Shown: positions 44,700 to 53,657 of the stretch, in pieces
How the letters are laid out: the number at the start of each line of letters is the position of its first letter
Numbering within the stretch: position 1 is the first letter of the stretch
Source: Alphaproteobacteria bacterium
GTDB taxonomy: Bacteria; Pseudomonadota; Alphaproteobacteria; Micropepsales; Micropepsaceae
Direction of reading: 5' to 3'
DNA: 64,000 nucleotides
Assembly (NCBI GenBank): GCA_021325375.1
Contig: JAJPHG010000011.1
Coordinates: 1 to 64,000, forward strand
Translations under genes and position numbers: made by a program
Notes under the pieces: generated by a model
Seen by the model: only the letters and a program-made list of their open reading frames with translations
What the model was told of the DNA's origin: nothing
The model's database searches: none

Positions 44700-46784
44700 G
44701 TGCCCGTGGCGACCGACGATCACACCGTGTCCCATTACAGCGAGCCGGAGCGCGAGAACGCCTTCGCGCGTGCCTGGACGGCGCTCAAGGGACACGTTGC
44801 GCGGCACCGCTGGTCGTGGCCCGCCTTCTTCGGCTGGGCGTTCGCGCTGCTCCTCGCGCTGATCGCGGGCGTCGTCGCCTATGTCTATTTCCTGGACTGG
44901 AACACGATGCGCGGCCCGGTCGGGCGCTATATCTCGCATCGCCTGGGCCGCGAGGTGCGCATCGAGGGCGACCTGAAAGTCGATCTCTTCAGCCGCACGC
45001 CGAGCCTCAGTGCCGGGCATGTGCGCATCGTCAATCCCGTCTGGGCGAAGGGCGGGCTCGCCGCCGATGTCGGGCGCTACCGGATGACGGTGAAGCTGTG
45101 GCCGCTGCTCCGCGGCCACACGGTGATAACCGATCTCGAGCTCGACGATCCCAACATCGTCGTCCTTCGCGACGCGCAGGGGCGCACCAATTGGGACGGG
45201 ATAGGCGGCGACGGCGACGGCACAAAGCTACCGCCGATCCAGCGTTTCGTGGTCCGCAACGGCCATCTCGCCATCGACGACCGCGTCCGCCGCATGACGT
45301 TCGAGGGCACGTTCGCCTCGAACGAGCAGGCGGGCGCGGACGGCCGCGCCTTCGCCCTCACCGGCGAGGGCCTGCTCAATTCCAACACGTTCCTCGCCGA
45401 TGTGCATGGCGGGCCGCTCGTCAATGTCGATGTGAGCAAGCCGTATCATTTCACGGCCGACCTGCGCGCGGGCACGACCCATGCCGCGGTCGACGGCACG
45501 CTGCCCAAGCCGTTCCATCTCGGCCAGTTCCAGGCCAAGACCGAGTTCTCCGGCCCCACCATGTCGGACCTCTACTATCTGACCGGCCTCGTCTTCCCGG
45601 TGACGTCGCCTTATCACCTGTCGGGCACTCTCACCCGCGACGGCACGATCTACCGGCTGACCGGGTTGAACGGCATCGTCGGCGGCTCGGACATGCGCGG
45701 CGAGATGACCGTCGATGCCGGACAGACGCCGACCTTCCTGCGCGCTAAGCTGAGTTCGCGGACCTTACGTTTCACCGATCTGGGGCCCTTGATCGGTGCC
45801 GCGCCCGCGGGCCATGCCAAGCCCGGGCTTCCCGCGCCGAAATCGCCGGCGCTTGCCAAAGAGGTGGCAGGCCCGCTGGCGCTGCCCGACACGCCGCTCG
45901 ACGTCCACCGTGTGCGCCAGATGAACGCCGACGTCGACTACAGCGCCGCCTCGGTGACGAGCCAGGACTTCCCGCTGCGCGACTTCCACATGCATCTGGC
46001 GCTCACCGACGGCGTGATGAAACTCGATCCGCTGACCTTCGATTTCATCCGCGGCAAGCTCTCCGGCGCGGTGACGGTCGACGCGCGCAAGGACGTGCCG
46101 GTCAGCGACGTCGACGCGCGGCTGACCGACATCCATCTCGAGCAGTTCGTGAAGGGCAGCCCGCCGCCGCTCGAAGGCTTGCTGGAGGCGCGCGCCAGGC
46201 TGCACGCCGTGGGCAACAGCATCCACAACGCGGCGTCCAACGCCGACGGCGCGGTGACGCTGGTGGTGCCGAGCGGCAAGCTGCGCAAATCCTTCGCCGA
46301 GCTCACCGGCATCGACCTGGTGAACGGCGTGGGGCTTCTGCTGACGAACGACAAGAGCGACACGGGCGTGCGCTGCGCGGTCGCGCGCTTCGACGCGCGC
46401 AAGGGCGGGCTGACCGCCGAGCAGTTCACCCTCGACACCGATGCCGTCCTCATCCAGGGCAAGGGCACGGCCGACATGAAGAACGAGACGGTGAACTTCG
46501 AGGTGACCGGTGAGCCCAAGGTGTTCCGCATCGGCCGCATCCGTGCCCCGATCACGATCAGCGGGCCCATCGCCGCGCCGCATGTCGGCATCAAGGCGGG
46601 CGCCGCTCTCGGTCAGGGTGGGATCGCGGCGGCGCTGGGCCTCGTCAACCCGCTGGCGTCGATCCTGGCCTTCGTCGATCCGGGCCTGGCCAAGGACGCG
46701 AACTGCGTGGCGCTGACCGGTGCCGCCGCCAAGGGTCCCGCGCCGGTGAAGGTGCGCAAGGCTGCTGCCACGCGCAGACACTGA
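44700..46784 (+). CDS. AsmA-family protein
   Basis: 694 residues. A short cytoplasmic N-terminus, one membrane anchor (about 40-62) and a large periplasmic part: the AsmA N-domain with GREVRIEGDLKVDLFSRTPSL and the C-terminal AsmA domain around FTLDTDAVLIQGKGTADMKN. Family members resemble bridge-like lipid carriers between the membranes. The start is GTG 44700 after AGGAAGGAAAAG; GTG 44706 is a close alternative. It ends 22 bases before the exonuclease gene. Confidence 0.86.
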   Translation: MPVATDDHTVSHYSEPERENAFARAWTALKGHVARHRWSWPAFFGWAFALLLALIAGVVAYVYFLDWNTMRGPVGRYISHRLGREVRIEGDLKVDLFSRTPSLSAGHVRIVNPVWAKGGLAADVGRYRMTVKLWPLLRGHTVITDLELDDPNIVVLRDAQGRTNWDGIGGDGDGTKLPPIQRFVVRNGHLAIDDRVRRMTFEGTFASNEQAGADGRAFALTGEGLLNSNTFLADVHGGPLVNVDVSKPYHFTADLRAGTTHAAVDGTLPKPFHLGQFQAKTEFSGPTMSDLYYLTGLVFPVTSPYHLSGTLTRDGTIYRLTGLNGIVGGSDMRGEMTVDAGQTPTFLRAKLSSRTLRFTDLGPLIGAAPAGHAKPGLPAPKSPALAKEVAGPLALPDTPLDVHRVRQMNADVDYSAASVTSQDFPLRDFHMHLALTDGVMKLDPLTFDFIRGKLSGAVTVDARKDVPVSDVDARLTDIHLEQFVKGSPPPLEGLLEARARLHAVGNSIHNAASNADGAVTLVVPSGKLRKSFAELTGIDLVNGVGLLLTNDKSDTGVRCAVARFDARKGGLTAEQFTLDTDAVLIQGKGTADMKNETVNFEVTGEPKVFRIGRIRAPITISGPIAAPHVGIKAGAALGQGGIAAALGLVNPLASILAFVDPGLAKDANCVALTGAAAKGPAPVKVRKAAATRRH

Positions 46785-46806
46785 AATCGGGCTTATATTC
46801 TCGGCA

Positions 46807-47826
46807 ATGCCCAAGCCCGAAAGCGTCCTGTGTCCCTCGCCTGCGGGCCTGTATTGCCCGCCCGGGGATTTCCATATCGATCCCACAAGGCCGGTCGCGC
46901 GCGCGGTCGTCACCCACGGCCATGCGGACCACGCGCGCGCCGGGCACGGCACGGTGGTGGCCACGCCCGAGACGCTCGCGATCATGGCCGCGCGCTACGG
47001 CGAGGACTTCGCCGGATCGACTGAGGCGCTGCGCTACGGCGAGACGCTGACGCGCGACGGCGTCGAGGTCTCGTTCGCGCCCGCGGGTCATATCCTCGGC
47101 TCGGCGCAGGCGGTGGTACGTGCCAAGGGGCTCACCGTCGTGGTCTCGGGCGACTACAAGCGGCGGCGCGATCCCACCTGTGCGCCGTTCGAGCCTGTCG
47201 CATGCGACGTCTTCGTCACCGAGGCGACGTTCGGCATCCCGGTGTTCAATTTTCCGCATGACGAGGACGAGATCGCGCGGCTGCTCAAATCCGTCGCGCA
47301 ATTCGATGAGCGCACGCATCTCGTGGGCGCCTATTCGCTCGGCAAGGCGCAACGCGTCATCGCGCTGCTGCGCAAGGCCGGTTACGGCGAGACGATCTAC
47401 ATCCACGGCGCGATCGAAAGCCTGAACGCGCTGTACGAGCGCTTCGGCATCGCACTCGGCCCCACGGCGCCCGCGACGGCGGAGAAGACGAAGAAAAGCG
47501 ATTTCGCGGGCAGGATCGTCGTGGCGCCGCCGGCGTCGGCCGACGACCGCTGGTCGCGCCGCTTCGCCGATCCGCTGTCCTGCTTCGCCTCGGGCTGGAT
47601 GCGCGTGCGAGCCCGCGCGCGGCAGCGCCAGGTGGAATTGCCGCTGGTGATCTCCGACCATGCCGATTGGAACGAGCTGACCTCGACCCTCGAAGAAATC
47701 CGTCCCGGCGAAGTCTGGATCACGCATGGCAATGAGGACGCGCTGCTGCGCTGGTGTGCACTCAAGGGCCAACCGGCGCGCGCGCTGTCGCTCGTGGGCT
47801 ACGACCAGGACGAAGGCGAGAGCTGA
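46807..47826 (+). CDS. Ligase-associated DNA exonuclease, metallo-beta-lactamase fold
   Basis: 339 residues. The metal-binding THGHADHARAG motif (about 36-46), PAGHILGSAQ and the late SDHADWNEL identify the beta-CASP-related exonucleases found next to ATP-dependent ligases. Acts on DNA ends in repair. A TTATATT lies only a few bases before the ATG and no Shine-Dalgarno is visible, so a leaderless start is possible. The stop overlaps the ligase ATG (TGATG). Confidence 0.88.
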   Translation: MPKPESVLCPSPAGLYCPPGDFHIDPTRPVARAVVTHGHADHARAGHGTVVATPETLAIMAARYGEDFAGSTEALRYGETLTRDGVEVSFAPAGHILGSAQAVVRAKGLTVVVSGDYKRRRDPTCAPFEPVACDVFVTEATFGIPVFNFPHDEDEIARLLKSVAQFDERTHLVGAYSLGKAQRVIALLRKAGYGETIYIHGAIESLNALYERFGIALGPTAPATAEKTKKSDFAGRIVVAPPASADDRWSRRFADPLSCFASGWMRVRARARQRQVELPLVISDHADWNELTSTLEEIRPGEVWITHGNEDALLRWCALKGQPARALSLVGYDQDEGES

Positions 47827-49427
47827 TGCGCGCTTTCGCCAATCTCCTTGATCGTTTGGCCTTCACGCCGCAGAGGAACGGCAAGCTCACCCTGCTGCGC
47901 GACTTCATGCGCGACACGTCCGATCCCGAGCGCGGCTGGGCGCTGGCCGCGCTGACCGGCGAGCTTGTCTTCGATGCCGCCAAGCCGGCCTTCATCCGCA
48001 AGGCGGTCGAGGCGCGGATGGATGCCGAGCTGTTCGCGCTCTCCTACGATTACGTCGGCGATCTCGCCGAGACCGTGGCGCTGGTGTGGCCCGCGAAACC
48101 CGGCGCCAACCGCGAGCCCGATCTGTCCGAAGTCGTGGAAGCGCTGCGCAGCGCCTCGCGCGCGCAGGTGCAGAAGCTGCTGGAGGGCTGGCTCGACGCG
48201 CTCGATGCCGACGGGCGCTGGGCGTTGTTGAAGCTGCTCACCGGCGGCTTGCGCGTCGGCGTCTCGGCGCGGCTCGCCAAGCAGGCGCTCGCTGCCATGG
48301 GCGGCGTGGCGATCGAGGAGATCGAGGAGGTCTGGCACGGCCAGCATCCGCCTTACGAGGACCTGTTCGCCTGGCTCGAGAAGCGCAGCGACAAGCCCAG
48401 CGCCGACACGCCCGGCCGCTTCCGTCCGGTGATGCTGGCGCAGGCGATCGAGGCGGCGGATTTCGCCAGGCTCGACGCGGCCGACTTCGCCGCGGAATGG
48501 AAGTGGGACGGCATCCGCGTCCAGGCGGTGAACGAGCGCGGCCACAGGCGCCTCTTCAGCCGCACCGGCGACGACATCGGCACGTCGTTTCCCGACGTCC
48601 TCGATTTTTTGAGCTTCGAAGGCGTGATCGACGGCGAGCTTCTGGTGCTCGATGCGGGCCGGCTGCGCTCCTTCGGCGATCTGCAGCAGCGGCTGAACCG
48701 CAAGACCGCCGACGCCAAGCTGCTGGCGAAATATCCCGCCGGCATCCGCGCCTACGACCTGCTTCTCGACGGTGAGGAGGATCTGCGCGGGTTCACCTTC
48801 CGCGAGCGGCGCGCGCGCCTCGAAGCCTTTATCGGCCGCGCGAACTCGCCGCGCATCGACCTGTCGCCGCTGCAGCCGTTTTCGAGCTGGGAAGAGCTTG
48901 GCGAATTGCGCGCCCATCCGCCGGATGGCGATGCGCTGCTTGCCGAGGGGCTGATGCTCAAGCGCTGGGATTCGGTCTACGAGGCCGGCCGCCCGAAAGG
49001 GCCCTGGTTCAAATGGAAGCGCGATCCGCATCTGATCGACGCGGTGCTGATGTACGCCCAGCGCGGCCACGGCAAGCGCTCGGGCTTCTATTCCGACTAT
49101 ACGTTCGGGGTATGGCGCGAGGACGCGAACGGCGAGCGCCAGCTTACGCCGGTCGGCAAGGCCTATTTCGGTTTCACCGACGAGGAGCTCAAGCAGATCG
49201 ACAAGTTCGTCCGCGACAACACGATCGAGCGTTACGGTCCCGTGCGCGTGGTGAAGGCGACCAGGGATTTCGGCCTCGTCTTCGAGGTCGCGTTCGAGGG
49301 TCTGCAGCGTTCCACGCGCCACAAATCCGGCGTTGCGATGCGCTTCCCCCGCATCAGCAGGTTGCGCTGGGACAAGCCCGCGCGCGATGCCGACGAACTG
49401 GCGACGCTGGAGAGGATGCTGGACTAG
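47826..49427 (+). CDS. ATP-dependent DNA ligase (LigC/B type)
   Basis: 533 residues. Helical DNA-binding domain, then the adenylation domain with the nucleophile Lys226 in EWKWDGIR, VIDGELLVL, and the OB domain containing the late KATRDFGLVFEVAFEGLQRS. This is the accessory repair ligase, distinct from NAD-dependent LigA. In most relatives the cluster also has an Lhr-type helicase and a PdeM phosphoesterase; neither follows here. Its stop shares bases with the hutF stop (CTAG). Confidence 0.92.
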   Translation: MRAFANLLDRLAFTPQRNGKLTLLRDFMRDTSDPERGWALAALTGELVFDAAKPAFIRKAVEARMDAELFALSYDYVGDLAETVALVWPAKPGANREPDLSEVVEALRSASRAQVQKLLEGWLDALDADGRWALLKLLTGGLRVGVSARLAKQALAAMGGVAIEEIEEVWHGQHPPYEDLFAWLEKRSDKPSADTPGRFRPVMLAQAIEAADFARLDAADFAAEWKWDGIRVQAVNERGHRRLFSRTGDDIGTSFPDVLDFLSFEGVIDGELLVLDAGRLRSFGDLQQRLNRKTADAKLLAKYPAGIRAYDLLLDGEEDLRGFTFRERRARLEAFIGRANSPRIDLSPLQPFSSWEELGELRAHPPDGDALLAEGLMLKRWDSVYEAGRPKGPWFKWKRDPHLIDAVLMYAQRGHGKRSGFYSDYTFGVWREDANGERQLTPVGKAYFGFTDEELKQIDKFVRDNTIERYGPVRVVKATRDFGLVFEVAFEGLQRSTRHKSGVAMRFPRISRLRWDKPARDADELATLERMLD

Positions 49428-50761
49428 CCGAGCACCTTCGCCAGCGCGAGCTTGTACCGTTCCATGATCTCGTCGCGGGCGCGGTGGCGGCCGTGACGCA
49501 CGACTTTGCGGCCCTGGCGCCAGACGCAATCGACCGCGCCGGCGCGCGCGGCGAAGATCCAGGCATCGAGCAGCGCGTCGTCCTTGCGGCCGGTGAGCGC
49601 GGGATGATCGAGATCCAGGCTCACCAGATCGGCCGTCTCACCGACGCCCAAGGCCTGCAGACCACCCGCGAGCGCGGCGCGGAACAGGGCGCCGCCCGTC
49701 GATGTGCCTTCGCGCGCCGCGAAGACGTTGCGCGCGCGATGCTGCAGGCGCTGTCCGTATTCGAGCAGGCGCAGCTCCTCCGCCGCGTCGATCAGCACGT
49801 TGGAGTCGGATCCAACGCCGAAGCGTCCGCCGTGCTCGAGGAAATCCGGCGCCGGAAAAATCCCGTCGCCCAGATTGGCCTCGGTGATCGGACACAATCC
49901 CGCGACGGCGCCGCTTTTGGCGAGCGCGGCCGTCTCCTCAGGCGTCATATGCGTCGCATGCACCAGGCACCAGCGCGCGTCGACGGGCGCGTTGTCGAGC
50001 AGCCATTGCACAGGGCGCTTTCCCGACCAGGCGATGCAGTCGTCGACTTCTTTGATCTGCTCCGCGACGTGGATGTGGATGGGCGCGGCCAGCGTCGCGA
50101 CATGGGCGAGCTCTTGTGCCGTCACCGCGCGCAGGCTGTGCGGTGCTGCGCCAACGACCGCGTCACCGAGCGGCTTGACGGCATGGCGGCTCGCTTCCAA
50201 GAGCGCGGCATAGGAGTCGAGATCGTGGATGAAACGGCGCTGCGCGGGCTTGGGTGCCTCGCCGCCGAAGCCGGAATGCGCGTAGAAGACGGGCAGCAGC
50301 GTCAGCCCGATTCCCGTCTCGTCCGCGGCGGCGGCGATGCGCACGGCCATCTCGGCCGGGTCGGCATAAGGCGCGCCCGACGGATCGCGGTGCAGATAGT
50401 GGAACTCGCCCACGCGGGTGAAACCGGATTCCAGCATCTCGGCGAAGGCCATCGCGGCGATGGCCTCGAAGGCGTCGGGGTCGAGGCGCTCGACAAAGCG
50501 GTACATGGTCTCGCGCCAGGTCCAGAAGCTGTCGCCCGTCGGCCCGCGCGTCTCGGCCAGGCCCGCCATGCCGCGCTGGAAGGCATGGCTGTGCAGGTTC
50601 GGAAGGCCGGGGATGCAAGCGGCATGCGCCTCGTCCCGCGTGTCGCGGGGCGTGTTCGTCTCGACCGAGGCGATGCGGCCCTTGGCGATCTTGATGCGCA
50701 CGTCGCGGGCCCAGCCGTGCGGCAGCAGCGCCTGCTCGAACCAAAGCTGGACAGACCTCAT
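49424..50761 (-). CDS. hutF: Formimidoylglutamate deiminase
   Basis: Converts N-formimidoyl-L-glutamate to N-formyl-L-glutamate and ammonia in the HutF-HutG branch of histidine breakdown. 445 residues, amidohydrolase fold: NLHSHAFQRG (metal histidines near 56-58), GFTRVGEFHYLHRD, IHVAEQ and GSDSNVLIDAAEELRLLE. Divergent from hutG across a 43-bp gap. Confidence 0.92.
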   Translation of the reverse strand: MRSVQLWFEQALLPHGWARDVRIKIAKGRIASVETNTPRDTRDEAHAACIPGLPNLHSHAFQRGMAGLAETRGPTGDSFWTWRETMYRFVERLDPDAFEAIAAMAFAEMLESGFTRVGEFHYLHRDPSGAPYADPAEMAVRIAAAADETGIGLTLLPVFYAHSGFGGEAPKPAQRRFIHDLDSYAALLEASRHAVKPLGDAVVGAAPHSLRAVTAQELAHVATLAAPIHIHVAEQIKEVDDCIAWSGKRPVQWLLDNAPVDARWCLVHATHMTPEETAALAKSGAVAGLCPITEANLGDGIFPAPDFLEHGGRFGVGSDSNVLIDAAEELRLLEYGQRLQHRARNVFAAREGTSTGGALFRAALAGGLQALGVGETADLVSLDLDHPALTGRKDDALLDAWIFAARAGAVDCVWRQGRKVVRHGRHRARDEIMERYKLALAKVLG

Positions 50762-50804
50762 CGGCGCATTCTATGCCTCGCGCCGCTGGGGCGACAGAGG
50801 TTGC

Positions 50805-51623
50805 ATGACGCAGGACTGGCTCACGGTCGAGCGCGCGGAACAGCCCCTGGTGGTGAGCTTTCCGCATGCCGGCACCGATATTCCAGCGGAGCTTGAGCCG
50901 CGCTTCGTCTCGCTCTGGGCCGCGCGGCGCGACGCGGATTGGTGGGTCGACAAGCTGTATGACTTCGCGAGCGAGATCGGTGCGACGACCGTGCGCACCG
51001 CCATCTCGCGCAGCGTGATCGACGTCAACCGCGATCCCTCCGGCGCCTCGCTCTATCCGGGTCAGGCGACGACCGAGCTGTGTCCGACCACCGATTTCGA
51101 TGGCGCGCCGCTTTATCGCGGTGGCGCGGCGCCCGGCGATGCCGAGATCACGCGCAGGCGCGAGACGTATTTCACGCCCTATCACGCGGCGTTGCGCGCC
51201 GAGCTCGACCGCCTGCGCAAGATCCATCCGCGTGTGGTGCTGTTCGATGCGCATTCGATCCGCTCGCGCATCCCGCGCCTGTTCGAGGGCCTGCTGCCGC
51301 AATTCAACATCGGCACCAATGGCGGGCGGAGCTGCGCGGATGCGCTCACCGGCGCGGTGGAGGATGTCTGCGCCGGGACGCGCTGGTCGCATGTCGTCGA
51401 CGGCCGCTTCAAAGGCGGCTGGACGACGCGCCATTACGGCGCGCCGGAACGGGGCTTCCACGCGATCCAGCTCGAGCTTGCCTGCCGCGGCTACATGGAC
51501 GAGCCCGACCTGCCGTCGCCGGACAATTGGCCCGCGCCTTATTCGCAGACGCGCGCGGGCGAGATGCGCGTGGTGCTCAGGCGGGTTCTTGACGCCTGCC
51601 TCGCCTTCGCGCGGAGCGGATGA
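50805..51623 (+). CDS. hutG: N-formylglutamate deformylase
   Basis: Hydrolyses N-formylglutamate to glutamate and formate, the step after HutF. 272 residues; SFPHAGTDIP near the N-terminus, DVNRDPSG and LFDAHSI are family signatures. ATG 50805 lies in the short gap opposite hutF; an upstream frame antisense to hutF has no homology. The stop overlaps the hutD start. Confidence 0.9.
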   Translation: MTQDWLTVERAEQPLVVSFPHAGTDIPAELEPRFVSLWAARRDADWWVDKLYDFASEIGATTVRTAISRSVIDVNRDPSGASLYPGQATTELCPTTDFDGAPLYRGGAAPGDAEITRRRETYFTPYHAALRAELDRLRKIHPRVVLFDAHSIRSRIPRLFEGLLPQFNIGTNGGRSCADALTGAVEDVCAGTRWSHVVDGRFKGGWTTRHYGAPERGFHAIQLELACRGYMDEPDLPSPDNWPAPYSQTRAGEMRVVLRRVLDACLAFARSG

Positions 51624-52168
51624 TGCGTCTGCTGCCTGCCTGCGACCGCATCGCCCAGCCCTGGAAGAACGGCGGCGGGGTGACGCGCGAAGTCGCGGTC
51701 ATGCCTGAAGGCGCCGGTCTCGACACGTTCGACTGGCGGGTGAGCATCGCCGACGTCGCGGCCGCCGGACCGTTCTCGCGCTTCGAGGGCATCGACCGCA
51801 CGCTTGCCGTCCTTCAGGGCCGGATGCGCCTGACCTTTCCCGAACGTGTCCTGGAGCTTGATTCCGCCAGTGCGCCCCTGGCTTTTCCGGGCGAGGCGCC
51901 TTGCGAAGGCGAGCCGCTGGGCGGGGTGGTGACCGATCTCAATCTCATGACGCGGCGCGGCAAAATCCGCGGCCGGATGGAGCACGTGTCCGGCGCGGTC
52001 GCGGCTACCGGCGCGACATTGGTGGTGGCGTGTGCCGCAACCGTCCTGCGCATCGGCGGCGGGGCGCAATCCCTGGGCCGGTTCGACGCCGTCTTGCTTG
52101 ACGGCTTGGCTTATGGAGAGGGCACCTTTTCTCTCGACACCATGGCCTTCGTCCTTCGGATGGATTAG
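51620..52168 (+). CDS. hutD: HutD family protein
   Basis: 182 residues, cupin-like double-barrel. PWKNGGGVTREVAV near the N-terminus, FDWRVSIADVAAAGPFS and LMTRRG are diagnostic. It is thought to bind a histidine-pathway intermediate and tune the hut genes. It overlaps hutG by four bases. hutH, hutU, hutI and the hutC regulator are not in the window. Confidence 0.88.
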   Translation: MMRLLPACDRIAQPWKNGGGVTREVAVMPEGAGLDTFDWRVSIADVAAAGPFSRFEGIDRTLAVLQGRMRLTFPERVLELDSASAPLAFPGEAPCEGEPLGGVVTDLNLMTRRGKIRGRMEHVSGAVAATGATLVVACAATVLRIGGGAQSLGRFDAVLLDGLAYGEGTFSLDTMAFVLRMD

Positions 52169-52200
52169 CGTTTCGCGGTCCGAAAATGACGAGGTCCACG

Positions 52201-53643
52201 ATGCTCCGCCGGGTTGCGTTGTCGCTTCTTTTTTGTCTCGCTTGCGCGTCCGCGGACGCACAGACGTTCAAGAACCTCACGCATCAGCCGCCCACAGGCG
52301 CGCTGATGACCTATCAGCTCACCGACGGCACGGTGCTGGCGCAGGGCGGCAACGAGAACGACTGGTACGTCCTCACACCGGACATCAGCGGCAGCTACCA
52401 GAACGGCAATTGGAAGCGCGTGGCGAACCTGCCGGCCGGCTATCAGCCGCTCTATTTCGCGGCCTCGGTGCTCGCCGACGGGCGCTTCGTGATGATGGGC
52501 GGCGAGTACAACCAGAACGTCTTCGCCTTCACCAATCTGGGCGCGGTCTACGATCCCATCGCCAACACCTGGACGCCGCTCAAGGCGCCGAAGGGCTTCG
52601 ACTATATCGGCGACTCGCCCTCGACCGTGCTGCCGAACGGACAATTCCTCCTGGGCGCCAAGTTCAAGAAGCTGATGGCGGTGCTCGACCCCACGACGAT
52701 GACGTGGAGCTCGGTTCCTTACACCGGCAAGAACGATTTCAACGCCGAGGAGGGCTGGACCTTGCTGCCCGACGGCACGATCCTGACTTGGGACGTGAAG
52801 AAGCATCCCAAGTCCGAGCGCTACATCCCCGAAAGGGGCAAGTGGGTGAATGCGGGCAACGTCGCGGCCGATCTGTGGGAGGCGCAGGATTGCTGCGGCT
52901 GCATCCCCTACGATCCCAACAAGCCCTGCTACCAGCCGCCGGGCGAAGTCGGCCCCGGCATCCTACGCCCCGACGGCACCGTGTTCGCCGATGGCGGCGT
53001 CGTCGGCACCAGCAAGGCCCATACCGACATCTGGACGCCGCCATCGGCGGGCGACAAGACCGGTCATTGGACCGCTGGCCCCGACTTCCCGTCCGGCGAG
53101 GACGCGGGCGACACCTTCGCCTCGCTGCTGCCCAACGGCCATGTGCTGGCGGAGACGCTCAGCGGCTCGCTCTACGAGTTCGACGGCACCAACCTGATCC
53201 ACGAGCCCTTCAACGGCAGCGGCAGCGTGCTGATGGTGCTTCCCACCGGCGAGATCCTCGTCGGCGGCTCCGCGGTCTATGCATCGACGGGCACCTATCA
53301 GGCGTCCTGGGCGCCGACGATCTCGTCGTTCCCATCGAGCGTGACGCGCGGCCAGACCTATCAGATCGCGGGAACGCAGTTCAACGGGCTCTCCCAGGCC
53401 AACCAGTTCGGCGACGAGGACACGACCGCGACGAACTATCCGCTGGTGCGCATCACCAACACCGCGACCGGTCACGTCTTCTACGCGCGAACCCACGGCC
53501 ACAGCACGATGGGGGTCGCGACCGGCTCGGCGCCCGTGTCGACGAACTTCGACGTCTCCAGCGCAACGGAAACCGGCGCGGGCACGCTCGTCGTCGTCGC
53601 CAACGGCATCCCGTCCGCGCCCGTCTCCGTCACCGTGAATTGA
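52201..53643 (+). CDS. Secreted Kelch/galactose-oxidase-like beta-propeller, copy 1
   Basis: 480 residues with a signal peptide (cut near ADAQT, about residue 20). About six blade-like units (for example VLADGRFVMMGGEYN, VYDPIANTWTPL, LLPDGTILTWDV) are followed by a C-terminal Ig-like domain with SSVTRGQTYQIAGTQFNGLS and RTHGHSTMGVATG. A Cys-rich loop (CCGCIPYDPNKPCY) lies at about 235. No oxidase copper site can be assigned. ATG 52201 has GAGG six bases upstream and matches copy 2; ATG 52186 is less likely. Confidence 0.75.
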   Translation: MLRRVALSLLFCLACASADAQTFKNLTHQPPTGALMTYQLTDGTVLAQGGNENDWYVLTPDISGSYQNGNWKRVANLPAGYQPLYFAASVLADGRFVMMGGEYNQNVFAFTNLGAVYDPIANTWTPLKAPKGFDYIGDSPSTVLPNGQFLLGAKFKKLMAVLDPTTMTWSSVPYTGKNDFNAEEGWTLLPDGTILTWDVKKHPKSERYIPERGKWVNAGNVAADLWEAQDCCGCIPYDPNKPCYQPPGEVGPGILRPDGTVFADGGVVGTSKAHTDIWTPPSAGDKTGHWTAGPDFPSGEDAGDTFASLLPNGHVLAETLSGSLYEFDGTNLIHEPFNGSGSVLMVLPTGEILVGGSAVYASTGTYQASWAPTISSFPSSVTRGQTYQIAGTQFNGLSQANQFGDEDTTATNYPLVRITNTATGHVFYARTHGHSTMGVATGSAPVSTNFDVSSATETGAGTLVVVANGIPSAPVSVTVN

Positions 53644-53657
53644 GGAAAGGGTTTCCC

